Source: Thuidium tamariscinum
Lineage: Eukaryota; Streptophyta; Bryopsida; Hypnales; Thuidiaceae
Length of the DNA: 64,000 nucleotides
NCBI GenBank assembly: GCA_947034885.2
Contig: OZ019759.1
Coordinates: 7,132,501 to 7,196,500 of the forward strand
Direction of reading: 5' to 3'
Positions 1 to 12,394 of this stretch are shown here, piece by piece; positions within the stretch are counted from its first letter, which is position 1, and each line of letters starts with the position of its first letter. Below the pieces are notes generated by a model. It saw nothing but the letters and a program-made list of their open reading frames with translations, had not been told where the DNA came from and ran no database searches. The translations under genes and the position numbers were made by a program.

Positions 1-3000
1 TTGTTTGATGGTGTCCTTTTCCACCTAGGCCATGTATGTGTCCCAATTGGTGAGTCCCAATTGATGTGTGTCTTCATGAGTGAGTCTTGATTAATATGTA
101 TCTTGGTGAGTCCCAAATTGTAATGGATTGGCTTAGTGGGGAGTTGGTCCCATTCAAGGGGAGCTAACACCAATGGAGAGTAGTGTCTTCATCAAATGCT
201 TGGACATCAATAGAAGTGCCCCTCCATGTCATCAAAAGATATGTACAATGTCTTGAGGGAGTTAAGGGTTGGAATGAAAGTCTTAGGGATCACAGAGGAA
301 TGGAAAACCTTGCAACTAGTTGAAATCTAACTTTGTATGTATGTGGCATGTGGAGTGTTAGGAGATCATGACCCTTGGTGTTTCTAAAAAGTGAAGTGCT
401 TGGAGAGCACTTAGAGGTGAGCTTGAGGAATTTAAATATCACTAACAAGTACAATTTTTAATGAGATAGTTCCTTCATTTTGCCATTGAAAAATTCTTTT
501 GATGGTAGATGACAACTTCTCATTAATTTTTTCATAATTCAATCATTTTTCTTGCTCATTTTACTTGATTTTAAAATTTCTTTTGAATAATTATTTTTTT
601 GCAAATCCTACCCTATAAATATAATGTAGGCCAATTCATGTCTCTCGAAAATGTTTAGACATCTAGATGGACATCTCAAAAAGTAGTATGGAAATTCTTA
701 GATAATGTGAAAGCTTGCTATATGGCATGCACTATTATCAACGCTTGTTACCATCTAGGTTACCATGTCACTTTTTCCAACAACCATGTCAAGTGCTACG
801 TTAAATACTACATCATCAATGGGCCACATAGAAAAAATTTCCACATGGCTTCCCTCAATTGCATAGCATTTATATAGTACTACCATGTCATCTATGTGCC
901 GCACTTTTGGAAACTCAAATGACCATGTTTTTGGTAAAGTTAAAAGAATAAGGCTAATATTGAGCAAGTTTGTTCAACTTTTGGGATGATTTTGGCCTCA
1001 TCATTGTAATTAGTTTTCTATAACATCTACGTTGAGTAGGCAACTATAAAAAAAACATTCTCATATGTTTTTTCAAATGCTACCAAAAACATTGGGTTCT
1101 TTTAATATAGACTATAAATTGGGTTTTATCTGTTAGAAACTGATTTCAAGAACTATTATAGAGAAGGTTTAGAATCCTATCATCAATATGGTATAAGTGT
1201 AAAAATGTGCATTTTCAAAAATTTATGTGGTAACTTACTCAAAATCTCAATGTCAATACTTTGAACCTTAAACTCCATATTGTTAGTTGTTTAGAGCTTT
1301 GTAATTTGTATTAGAAATTTCAAGGTCTTGAATATATGTAGAATTTCTATATTGTCTTGTACTTAGTGGCAACTAAGAAACTATTTGCATGGTTGCAAAC
1401 CAATCAATGGCATCACCAAATAAATTGTATCTAAACAAATTCATTATCAAATCCTAAATTGTAATTAGAGTTGAAAATATCAAATAATTGTGACCTAAGT
1501 ATCTCCATCTTACAATCCCTCACATGCATGATAAAATACCTCCTTAATTCACAAAACTCTAGCAAAGCCTTTATATTTAGAATTCCATTACAAGAGCCAC
1601 ATTTTTCCACTTAAAAGCTTTGTCTTCACTATAAATACTCAAAACAAACCTTAGAACTCCTTGATTGCTAGACACCAAGAAAAAAACTATAGCAAGTATA
1701 TCATATTTTGAAAAAATTCAATTGCAATTAAAAAAACAAAAGACTTCCATGCTCATGGTGATTTCAAGCCTATAGGTTGCTAAATTGCCTCAACGGTAAA
1801 TAAAAATTAAATTGGCTTTATATTGGACTTGTAGTCAGATGGAAGACCGATTGGATTTGCCTTCAAACCAACCCTTAATCTAACCCTAGTTATTCCATTC
1901 AGCCCAAGTTAATATAAAGCCCTTGGGCTGGATTCTACGGCCCAATTTCCAATTCATGTGCTCTAGAATTTTCTATTAAATTTCTTTTTAAAAACTTCTT
2001 TTTCTTTTGTATTAATTTTTTTTCTATTTCAATAAATGATGTTCAAATTTAAAAAAAAAATACATACATCTTTTCTCCTCTTTTCCTTCTTTTGTACTTT
2101 AAAAAAATATTTTTTTTCATATTTATTCTATTTCAAATTTTTGTTTTAAGAAAATGAATATTTTCCTTTTAATTCCTTTCTTTCCTATTTTAAGAAAATA
2201 CAATATAGAATTTTTATTTTTTTATTTTTTATTTTCCTTTTTAGAAATATTAGTTTTTCATCTATTTTTCTATTGAATTCTTTTTTAATCCCTCAAGTCT
2301 TAGCAATTTTCTTAGAATGAACTATTTCAATAAATAGTCCTACTTTTCAATCTTTTTTAATTGTAAAAATATAAAAAATACTTTTTATAGTATACATGGA
2401 ATTAATTCTCAAAAATGTTGACAAATGAATTATTTGATTATAACAATTTGAGATAGTCAACTATATAGACAAAATATACATTTTTTAGAGAAAAAATTAT
2501 AAAAAGATGAATTATGCCTTTACCTCCCAAAAGAATTGTAATGGAATTGAAAGCAAATGTAATATTTTTCAATTTAAAGGAATCATAAAGAAAAAAAAAC
2601 CTCTCAAATTTACTTTACTTTAGGGGCTTGAAAATAATCGCATGACCAAATGAAGGAATAATAGATTTAAAAAAATTTGTAATTAGTTTTCTAAAATTCT
2701 GAATTAGGGGTTAGCACTTGATTGATTGTAACTTTCTATACAATGAGGTTGCTTGTCTTGTAATGAGAATCATGGATGCATTGCCTTAAGGTTTTAAGAA
2801 CTTGATTTTTGTATAGCTCCCTGATTTCAAAACTTGATTTTTATATATAATCCAAATGATGAAGTAAATGTACTATAAACTCATCTTACTATCTTAAACA
2901 AGATTGAAATTGGTAGCAAAGCTCAAAAAGTTTAGCAATATACATGGCAAAAAGTTCCTTGAAAACACAATTTAAAAGTACATAAAAAAAAGCTAAATAT

Positions 3001-4112
3001 CTTGCATTGATAGACAATAGAGATTTGTATGATTTAATAGAGGATTCTTATTTGGCTAAAATCCGGCCCTAGATGGAAGTTTTAGCCATCCAAAACCTCA
3101 TCTCGATTCCTCCCTTACGGGGATGAAAGATTTGGTGCAAAAATCATGCCTCCTAAGGCAACACATAGGATGAGTTGTAGTTCTAGCTGACCCCAAGTAT
3201 AATGCCCTTGGGTTGAACTTGGAGAAATTGAGTGATCCTATTGGTTCAAATTTGGAGAATTCCAGTCGGCCTCCAAATTGGCTTTAGATATAAAGCGGGC
3301 CTCAGACGCTAGAATGCAATAGAGACAGATACAAGAGTGACAAAAATATCGTAAGTAAATCCTAAATTCAAAATTCACCTCCTTTATCTTACATCCAATT
3401 TAAACAACTTTGTGAACAAAAAATCATGCTATTCAATATTAATAATTATAAATATTTTGTCACATCTTCTTCCATGCAATTAGATATAGATCAATACAAA
3501 TTCTATGTGGCTTTGTAGATCATTTATGTTTAAACTAACATTGTGTATATTAATTTTAACATGAATTGAAAATAAGAAAACTATAGTATCATATAATGAT
3601 TACACAATTAAAATATCATTTTAGCTTTAACAAGTTTTTAACAAAAATGCAATGCTTTAACATAACAACTATGTTAGGATGATCATCTAATACATAAACA
3701 TAGGAAAATAATATGGATTTCAAGATGGTTTTCTTCTAGTCATATAGCACTATACTACCATTCAACTTCACCATTTACAAAAATAAACTACTACTAAAAC
3801 AATAACAATTAACAATCACTAAATAATTAATTTGCTTAAGTAGAAAAGCCAGCACTACACTAAATACACTACCATCTATGGCCACATACAATGACACTTT
3901 CCTACCTCAATACTTTACAAAAGCCAAAGAATCAACAATCGAACAAAGATTTGAACTGTAAACCATTGAAATATTAATCTTATGTCATTGGTAAGGAAAA
4001 AACATCCCATACCACAATTGTACCTTATAATGGACCCTAGATTCATCCAAAATCATCCCTAGATTGCAATGAATGTGTTCGCCAAATGTTTGACTATAAT
4101 TCACTAATGCAA
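1..4112. other. AT-rich intergenic DNA, no gene recognised
   Basis: No reading frame here looks like a protein and no exon chain could be built. The stretch is AT-rich with many A and T runs (for example around 2040-2240). The first 130 bases hold short degenerate repeats of the word gtcccaattg. It may contain old, unrecognisable transposon debris. Confidence 0.6.
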
Positions 4113-5059
4113 TTAACCCCTAAAGCCTTGAACAATGTTTTTTGAGATTATAAATTTTTGGGCAGCTCACTGTGGATGGAGTTTTTTTTTCTTTGAAATT
4201 TTGATACAATGTGTGCCCAAGGAGTAGCTTTAAGGCCCAAAAATTTTCATAACTTTTGACTTCACGGTTAAAAAGTTATGGCAGGATATGTTGTTTTCTT
4301 TACTCGGCGGGCAGCCCGGTCACCTGAAAAAACTTCTTCAAAAAAACTTTTTTTTAAAAAGTGAAATTTCAAATTGGTTCTTTAGGCTTATACAGACATG
4401 GGAAGATTTGAATCAATCCATTCTGATCAATGAATCAAAAGTTATGAAGATTTTGAGTTTGGGGTAGTTTGCGGCCAGTTACAGAATCTCTACAGTACAA
4501 AAAAAGTTTGAAATTCTTCACTTAATTCAATTTTTCATATTTTTGGAAAAAAAAAAAAAAATAGAAGGTGTAGATTGTTTATTTCAACATTTTAACCATT
4601 GGGATTGAAAATTTTCAATTCCATGAATAAAATGTTCACAATTTAGTATTTTGGCTCATTTTTTACTTCTTTCTATTTACTTATTTTTTCCTATATGTTG
4701 TACAATTCCAAATGGTTTGAAATTTTTTAAGAAAGTAGCCAACTTGCATTGAAGTATGAATTCAAAGAGTAACCACCATTTTGAATTTTTTTCGCACAAA
4801 TGTGACCTTGTGAAGTGCAGCTGCCCGGATTTTTGCAGGGATAAAAAAACAATTTTTGTCAATTCAAATGCTTATATCTTGCAATCTACATGGTGGAAAT
4901 TTCTGAAATTTTTTCGACATGTTTACAAACCACCTTACTACAAGATCCTACAGTTACATGAGTCAAAAATGTGTTTTAAAAAAAAATCGCACTTGTATTA
5001 GAAATGGCAGTTTTGGAGCATTTTTGGTGAAAACATAGTCAAAAACCTTTAGGGGTTAA
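4113..5059. mobile_element. Short piggyBac-like TTAA element (non-autonomous)
   Basis: TTAA at 4113-4116 is followed by CCCCTAAAG. The mirror CTTTAGGGG is followed by TTAA at 5056-5059, so the ends are inverted and both lie on TTAA. piggyBac elements target TTAA and have termini starting with CC. The interior (947 bp in all) has no transposase frame, only AT-rich DNA with short chance ORFs. About 80 bp in from the left end it has a phrase, tttgatacaatgtgtgccca, also found about 90 bp inside the element at 56343, so the two belong to one family. The superfamily assignment rests only on TTAA plus the CCCC ends. Confidence 0.55.
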
Positions 5060-6774
5060 AAGACACATACCAAAATCTGATTGGTTCACAACTAATTTTA
5101 GTAGTGTTCAGATTTTGGGGCATCTATTGAACAATTTCAATGGTGTAGGGAGGCAACACTTTGAAAAATTATAAAAATTACATACAACATCTGAATTTTT
5201 TTTTTAATATTTGTGATTTTCACTCACTAATACGAGAAAAATATTATTTTTAGAAAAAATTGCCTCCAACTACGCTGAATTCCTTATTCGGGACCTCAAT
5301 AACAGAGCACTACACCATACATCTAAAACACATTATGTACCACCTTGACCCAACCCTCCTACTTTATCATTATGAAGATTCTCCCTCCTAGTAAATGTAT
5401 GTACAGTAGTGTTGTAGGCTCACTCACTATAGCTTCAGGGGCATTCTGTGGGACACATGACAAAGAAACTCTTAATTCACGCCAACTTCAAAAAAGTAGG
5501 TTGGATCTCTCTCTCTGGGCTCTGATCTCGGGTGGACACGGGACAGTGTGTGGAGGGGAGACAGTCTCATTGAACAACTTTTCATTTATGCAGTGCCGAT
5601 GGAAGCTGCACACTTGTGCTCCGTTCCTCATCATTCTTGTAATTGTTTTTCCGGTGGATTGGCGACTCTCGTGCTTCTGCCCTATCATCGGTTACTGCGG
5701 AGTCTTGGTTGCGTCTACGGTCCGTGTGCCTGAGGTTCGTCTCTTGGTGCCCAGTTTCATATTTCATGTTCTATTTTATCCGTTGCTTGTTATTGAGTAA
5801 GGAAGATGAGGCTATTGATGCTTGGAGCTCGTGGGAACGTGAGGGACACGCCTTTTTGGTGGGTTGGGAGGGTTAGGGGTTGCGGGGGGTGGGATTGTGT
5901 CTCAGATCTTATCATTGAAAGTTGTGCAAGATCAGTTGCATAGTGTCGTTGAGCTCTGTTCGCCTTGGTCATAGGTGTCGGTGCCTCGCTTGTGGAAAGT
6001 AAAAACGTCAGGGTGTTATGGAATATGGAATTTCGGGGGGTAATTGTGTGTCCGACGGTGGTTCGTGAGGGCATGCCGATTGGTTTCATTGGCTTGTGGG
6101 GAAAAGAAGCAGCAAGTATTTACTTAACACTATGGTAGACTGCCTCTGATTGTTTCGGAAGTTTGTAAATGTGATATTTGTGTTAAGTGATAGTGGCTAT
6201 AGTGTATTGGGTTCTTAAGTAGGCCTCATTTTGAGTACTGTAAACACGGTGTAGAAAGTACGTTGTTTGCGCAAGGGGTCAATGAAAAATGCTGCTTCAG
6301 GTCGAAAATCATGTATTTGATTCATGCGGTTTTGGAGTTGGAAATTTCTTTCTGTTTAAAGATGATGCATTAATAGTCTGTTTGGGCTCTTGTTGGCTTG
6401 GGAATGTTTAGGATATTGAAATGAGTGAGGTGTGATGTAGCACTTGGTTGACGGAAGATTGATATTCTTATGTAAGAATTTGGCCGGGGTATGGTCTGGT
6501 GGTAGTGGATCTCTGGAAGGGTTTAGTCTGTCGTGTGGTATGAAGGTATTGCAGGGTTTGGAGATATACACCATCTGTTGGAAATATGTATGAATTGAAG
6601 TTTCCGGCAAGAAGTGGGTGCAAGACAAGTATGATCACTTTAACAAGTGACATATAGATCCTGTGTAGGTCTAATATAAGTGTCCATGGCTGCAGTAGAC
6701 AGGCCGGACAAACGGGGTTTTTACTCGGAAGTGGTACAGTTAGAGTGATACCGAGGAGCCAGTGTTCGAGATCT
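5060..6774. other. Upstream region of RbcX
   Basis: From about 5480 the base composition becomes richer in G and C and continues so through the RbcX gene, consistent with a promoter and 5' untranslated region. Several ORFs exist on both strands but none has recognisable motifs or a consistent exon structure. No clear TATA box was found. Whether a 5'UTR intron exists cannot be decided from sequence alone. Confidence 0.4.
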
Positions 6775-8215
6775 ATGGTTGGAGCCAGCATGGCAAGTGC
6801 CGTTGCAGCTGTGACCCTTGCAGGGCCTCTTTGTGGGTGTCCGTGCTCAGGATCTGCTGCTGCTGGAGTAATCCTCGCCAGGGTCAAGCGAGGTCATTCA
6901 TGTACGCGGAAATACTGGAAGATCAGCAAGCAGATTCACTTGTACAGCACAATGACACAGGCGTGGCAGGACGCACGACTTAGTACACGGGCCCTTACCC
7001 ACATGGTTCCATGCTCTTCTAGTGGTCATCATTCACCTATGGTTGTGGATGACCTTGGTGGCCAGTACGAGGATACTTTTGATGATGTCGAAAAAGTACG
7101 TGTGCTGCTGCGTCTTTGTTTGTGCTGGATTACATCTCTTGATTCTCACAGTTCAGTCTTGAACAGAAACAGTTCATAATTCCACGACTGTGACAGCCAC
7201 GGTCTCTAACAAGTTCAGTTTTCTAGGATGAATTTGAAGTATTTTGATGGCTGCTAGTTTTGAATTTTCAGCACTTGCTGGATTACTTTACGTACAAAGC
7301 CGTCAAAACAGTTCTGGCGCAGCTCTCCGAGATGAATCCACCCGAATACGCTTGGTTTTACAAGTGAGCAATACCTCATATTTGTAATCCATGATACTAT
7401 AGCTTGGGGTCGACAGACTTCTTTTTGGTCTTTTTGGTCATTATTTTGTGTCTGTAGTCCATGATAACTCCTATAACAGTTCCTTTACTTCAATCGATGT
7501 TTCCTAGGAGAAGTTGGAACTTCAAGTGCGTCAATATTGAATAGCTTTTGGGGATCGAGAACCTTTGACATGATTTTGTGGGCGTGCAGTTTTGTAGTGA
7601 ACAACAAGCCTCAAGATAGTAAACTCTTTATCCAAATATTAGTGAAGGTACTACCTGCTTGCTTTTCTGTTCTTTCCACTGATACTTATTCCTGAGGTAA
7701 AGTCAACGTAGCTTCTGTGTAATGCACCTATTGTTCGGAAAAGGAAGTCCAATGCCTTTTGCACCTGGTATATTTCTGAAGTTCCAATGTGTAGAACTGG
7801 GTCCTCACAAATTGGTGGGTGTTTTGGCTAAAGGAAAAGCAAGAACTTGGTGAAAGGGTTATGGTGACGCGATTACACCTCTTTAACAAATGGGTCAAGG
7901 TTTGTCCTTTTATGTGAATTGCTGTAGGTAGAATCACTAAAATTCAGCAAACCGTATGTGGAATACTGGCCACGCAAAGATTTTGCTTTACTTTGTGGGT
8001 ACCTCGCCAACAGTGGCGTTGGTAGCATCTGATTATTGATTGCGGCTGGCTCACATACGGATGGATTTTGTTGCCAGAAATACAATCATGTTCAAATGCA
8101 CAAGGCGATCTCCGACCAAAACTTGGAACTGTTGCGAGAGAGACTGATTCAAACGGTGAAGCTGACTTCAGACGGTGACAACATTGATAGGCCTCCGTTA
8201 CGGGGAATGGACTAA
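6775..8215 (+). CDS. RbcX: RbcX, Rubisco assembly chaperone (five exons, intact)
   Basis: The predicted 224-residue protein joins exons 6775-7095, 7272-7363, 7590-7647, 7834-7899 and 8078-8215, all with GT-AG introns of 176-226 bp and consistent phases. Residues 1 to about 90 are rich in Ala, Ser, Arg and Gly and fit a plastid transit peptide. The RbcX core starts near residue 108. It contains YFTYKAV, VLAQLSEMNPP, a QD pair (146-147) and ERVMVTR (164-170), matching the conserved groove and R-x-M-x-x-R pattern of RbcX. RbcX is a homodimeric chaperone that binds the C-terminal tail of the Rubisco large subunit during holoenzyme assembly; in plants it acts in the chloroplast. The ATG at 6775 is the first in frame with the core; a second Met lies five codons on. 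No stop or frameshift breaks the gene, unlike every transposon gene nearby. A possible 3'UTR intron runs 8249-8455. Confidence 0.88.
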
Positions 8216-9304
8216 TTTATTTCTTCTAATTTTCCTTTTCACCTGAAGGTAACTATCTCCGATACTCATGATGGGGTTGGTGGATCACGATCGTCATGAT
8301 CTGACACATAATACCGAATATACAAATGTGTATTTTAATCTTTACAGCCAAGTTATGTGTTTCCGTTCAAATTTTATTGTGTATGCAGAGGTTAATTTCT
8401 TGTCTCCCCTGGCATACGCTACTCTTCTTTTTCTTGCTCCACCATGTTTGTGCAGCTGGAATAACCAAGGTTGCGGACAGAGGCTTTGAGCGGATGATTA
8501 ATCAGGTCTTGAAAAGCTAGAAGTGCCAACTAGTTGTCGGTGTGTCCTAATCAAAATTGTGCTGTCCATCCTGTACACATGATTTCTGCATTAGAATCAC
8601 ATCTCTGCGCTGGGATTTGTTTCATTTTATAAATCGTTTGAAATTATGGTTGTATAATAGTATTGAAACTTTCTTTTAAGTCGTGGTAAATCTTGCTAAA
8701 AATTGTCAGAGCAAAATTTCCAAAATTTATTATCATGTTTTTTTTTAATAGTGAGCTCTTGTAGTTGTGAAAAGATTCAAAGGGCTGATAATAATGCTCT
8801 GCTGCCTTTGTGGTATCGGAGAAAATAGTTGTTGAGCTGAGCGTAACTGTGGTTCAGAGTTCAGCATTGATTCCCGTATTTAGGTTATTTAGGTGCTTAA
8901 TTCAGGTGTCTGCTAGTGTATTTCCGCTACATTACGATATTAGTACCTGTTTGAACGGCAGTACTATTCCAGGATTACATCATCCCAGGCAATGTTTAAT
9001 TTTTGCCGAGATATGTATTATCTTCATCGGGTATTATCTATGCTTATTCATCAACAGCTTCTTTTTTTAACAGAATGGAAAATACCATTGCATTAAGAGA
9101 AACACTCAATAACAGTTAAGCCCGAGGGCTGACTCTGAAGAGAAAGCGAGTGAAAAGGAAAAGAGTAACGAAGACGAAACAAAGGAACACTGCAGAGGGT
9201 CTTTCTCGTTCCAAATTACCGAAGTGCCAATATTACGGGCTAAAATAGGCAAATCTCTTCCAAATGGAGTCTGCAAGGGGTGTCGTCCAGTATAGAGTTG
9301 TGCA
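8216..9304. other. RbcX 3' region and intergenic DNA
   Basis: Downstream of the RbcX stop, a GT donor after 8248 and a tgcag acceptor at 8455 could remove a 3'UTR intron. Short plus-strand ORFs here (8268-8520, 8810-9070) have no recognisable domain. A clear poly(A) signal was not identified. Confidence 0.35.
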
Positions 9305-11570
9305 TTAACCCTTCATCGCCTAAGGGGATGAGAAGTGTCCTTACAGTCCTATTCATAGTGCATCCAATGTCTAAATTCAATAAAACTTGTTGGGAAAGTT
9401 GTGAAAATTAGTTTAGTTTTTGTGGTAAACTTTTTAGATGAATCCAAGATGTAATGATTTTTGGGAGCTATTCGAAGTTCCTAGGTTCAAATTGAGTTCA
9501 CCAAACTATGTTTGCTTTCAATAAAAAAATTTGGGTCATGATTTACTAGAATTCTAGTCATTGTGGTCAAATTTTCATGGTATTGCAAGATGTTTTGAAT
9601 GCTTGGGAGCATTTTGAAGTTTTTAAACTAGATATTTTTGGATTATAGTGGTTTGTTTTCTAATAATTTTTTTTGGAAAAGTTGTGCATTCTAGTCTCAT
9701 TTGTGGCTAAAATTTCTTATCAATTTAAGTAGTTACAAAGGTCTAAGAGGCATTTTAGTAGGAGGTTTAATTTTAGATTTATTTTTTGTACCCTTTTTTG
9801 GTATTTTTTGACATTTCAAAGTCATTGTGCAAACAATTGAAAGCATTTGAATGAGATTTTTTTTTCACCAATGTGTTTGTATGTTGGTTTTGAAGCACTT
9901 TTTAAGTAAATTTTTTTTTTCATTTGAATAGGTTTAGAAATCAAATTTGACCTTCAAATGTGTTTTTAGGAAAATTTTAGCACCTTTTTTCAACATTAAA
10001 ATATTATGATCTTGCAATCAATGTAGTCAAATGACTACAAATTTGATCAATATCATCTACAATATGTACACTACAAGATTGTACAGTGGGGTACCAATCA
10101 AAATATCGTTTTCAAATCCGCAGTGAGGAAAATTTCAGCACTGCCAACTTTGAAAGCCTCCCGAGAGCTCAAAAATTGGTATTTTACTACGAAATTTTTA
10201 CCACAGCATCATCTTTAAGTTAATTATATGTATGCCAAATTTCAAGGCCAAAAGATTCACAAAAAAAAAGTTATTCAAAATCTACCAACATGGGTAGTGG
10301 TGAAAAACATTTCACTACTTTCAACATTGACACCTTCCTAAGGATTGAGTTTCTTTTCTTTTTCCATGAAAATTTTGTCATGAAACAATATCCATGTTTT
10401 TAATATGTTTAAAAAATTTCAAGGTAAAAAAAGTATTTTTTAAGAAGATATTTGAAATCTCCCAAAAGGTGTAGTTTTGAGAAAATTTTCACAATTGCCA
10501 ACTTTGACACCCTCCCAAGGGCTGAAAAATTTGTTTCTTACCATGAATTTTTTTTTGTGAAGTCATCTCTATGTTAATAATATGTGCTCCAAATTTCAAG
10601 TTCAAATGAATTACCAAAAAAAAGATATACAAAATCTCCCAACATGTGTAGTTGTGGGAAAATTTTCACTATTGCCAACTTTGACACCCTCCCAAGGGCT
10701 CAAAATTTGTCTATTTGACATGAATTTTTTTTGAATAAAATCAGCTTTATCTTGATAATATATGTTCCAAATTTCAAGTTCAAAACACTTACCGAAAAAA
10801 AGATATTCAAAATCTCTCAACATGTGTAGTTGTGAGGTTGAGTTTTTACATTTGTGTCAAACTTTGCTCCACAAAATAACACTATACTAAGGGCTCAAAA
10901 ACTCCTCCTCACAACTACACATGTTGGGAGATTTTGTATATCTTTTTTTTGGTAATTCATTTGAACTTGAAATTTGGAGCACATATTATCAACATAGAGA
11001 TGACTTCACAATAAAAAATTCATGGTAAGAAACAAATTTTTCAGCCCTTGGGAGGGTGTCAAAGTTGGGCAATTGTGAAAATTTTCTCAAAACTACACCT
11101 TTTGGGAGATTTCAAATATCTCCTTAACAAAAACTTTTTTTATCTAGAAATTTTTTATATATATTAAAAACATGGATATTGTTTCATGGAAAAAGAAAAG
11201 AAACTCAATCCTTAGGAAGGTGTCAAAGTTGAAAGTAGTGAAATGTTTCTCACCACTACCCATGTTGGTAGATTTTGAATAACTTTTTTTCTGTGAATCT
11301 TTTGGCCTTGAAATTTGGCATACATATAATTAACTTAAAGATGATGCTATGGTAAAAATTTCGTGGTAAAATACCAATTTTTGAGCTCTCGGGAGGCTTT
11401 CAAAGTTGGCAGTGCTGAAATTTTCCTCACTACGGATTCGAAAACGACATTTTGATTGGTACCCCACTGTACAATTGGAATTTTCATATCTTAGTGGCAT
11501 TTAGATTTATAATGTTTGAAAAGCATCAATGCTTTTAGGCATGTTTCGACCTTAGGTGATGAAGAGTTAA
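9305..11570. mobile_element. piggyBac-like TTAA element holding a foldback
   Basis: The left end is TTAA (9305-9308) followed by CCCTTCATCGCCTAAGG. The right end, read inward, is TTAA (11567-11570) then CTCTTCATCACCTAAGG, so the ~17-bp inverted ends differ at two positions. TTAA at both borders and the CC/CT start suggest a piggyBac-type element. No transposase is visible; most of the interior is the inverted repeat at 10078-11475, which is probably a nested insertion or amplified internal DNA. Confidence 0.55.
10078..11475. repeat. Foldback (large inverted repeat) of ~175-bp units
   Basis: The ends are ATTGTACAGTGGGG at 10078 and its complement CCCCACTGTACAAT ending at 11475. The left arm runs to about 10840 and the right arm from about 10890, around a short spacer. 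Inside each arm a unit recurs: in the left arm the phrase ccaactttga(c/a)a(c/g)cc appears near 10147, 10320, 10498 and 10674 (intervals 173-178 bp). In the right arm the complement appears near 11041, 11213 and 11385. A TA dinucleotide inside both ends (10082-10083, 11470-11471) would fit a mariner/pogo-type TA duplication, but no transposase supports that. Confidence 0.75.
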
Positions 11571-12394
11571 GATATGTTTTTGAGCAATAATCTAGAAGGG
11601 CATTGCAAAAGGTTTCTTGTGTACAAGCCTAAGGGCCATTGACTTTTTGACAATACCACATTATTGTAAGATATTCAAATAATCCATAACAAGGACTTCT
11701 TTAGAGGTGTCCAAATAGTTCAAAAGTAGTAGAAACATTGCAAGATGGTAGTGCCAAAGATACATTAAATGGCATCAAATTTGGTTTGAGGCCCCAAAAC
11801 TAGTTGTGCCCTGAGCATATGGTGCAAGGTTGATTGGGCATACTCCCAAATTCAACAATAGCTTCAACTTTTAACCTTGAAGTGTTATGTAGTCCAATTT
11901 TTGTATGATGTACAAATTGAAAATTTGATTTCTTTTTCATTATAGCTTCAATGAAAATCATGCTAATTTTAAGAGATATCTTATGAAGTTGTTCTATCCA
12001 AGGGTTGGATTTGGTGTTATTAGAATACGTACTTTTCTAAAATTACAAATGTAGAAGTATATCAAATGGATGACTAAGCCAAAATTGTATTGATTCTAGT
12101 TCAAATCTAGAATTGCAAAAATGAAGTTATAGAATAAAAAAACACAAATATTCCAAAAAATCATCACGACAAGAAAAACTCATATCAAATCTATTCCAAC
12201 AAAATTTACTTACAAAATAGTAATATTTTTCTTGCAATTGAAATTAGGAGGAATTTTGAATATTCACTTTCAAAATTTATAAACAAATATTGGTGATAGC
12301 ATTGGTGAACATAGTCATATGGGTATAATTTAAAACTCAAATTCTACAACTTTAGTTTGCATTTCAATTCCAAAATAATCTTTCAAATGATACT
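11571..12394. other. AT-rich DNA, nothing recognised
   Basis: No coding frame, RNA gene or repeat boundary could be supported here. Confidence 0.5.

Noticed and set aside
5345..5800. Long plus-strand ORF upstream of RbcX
   Set aside because: Overlapping ORFs in several frames, no recognisable motif and no splice link to the RbcX exons; treated as non-coding upstream DNA.
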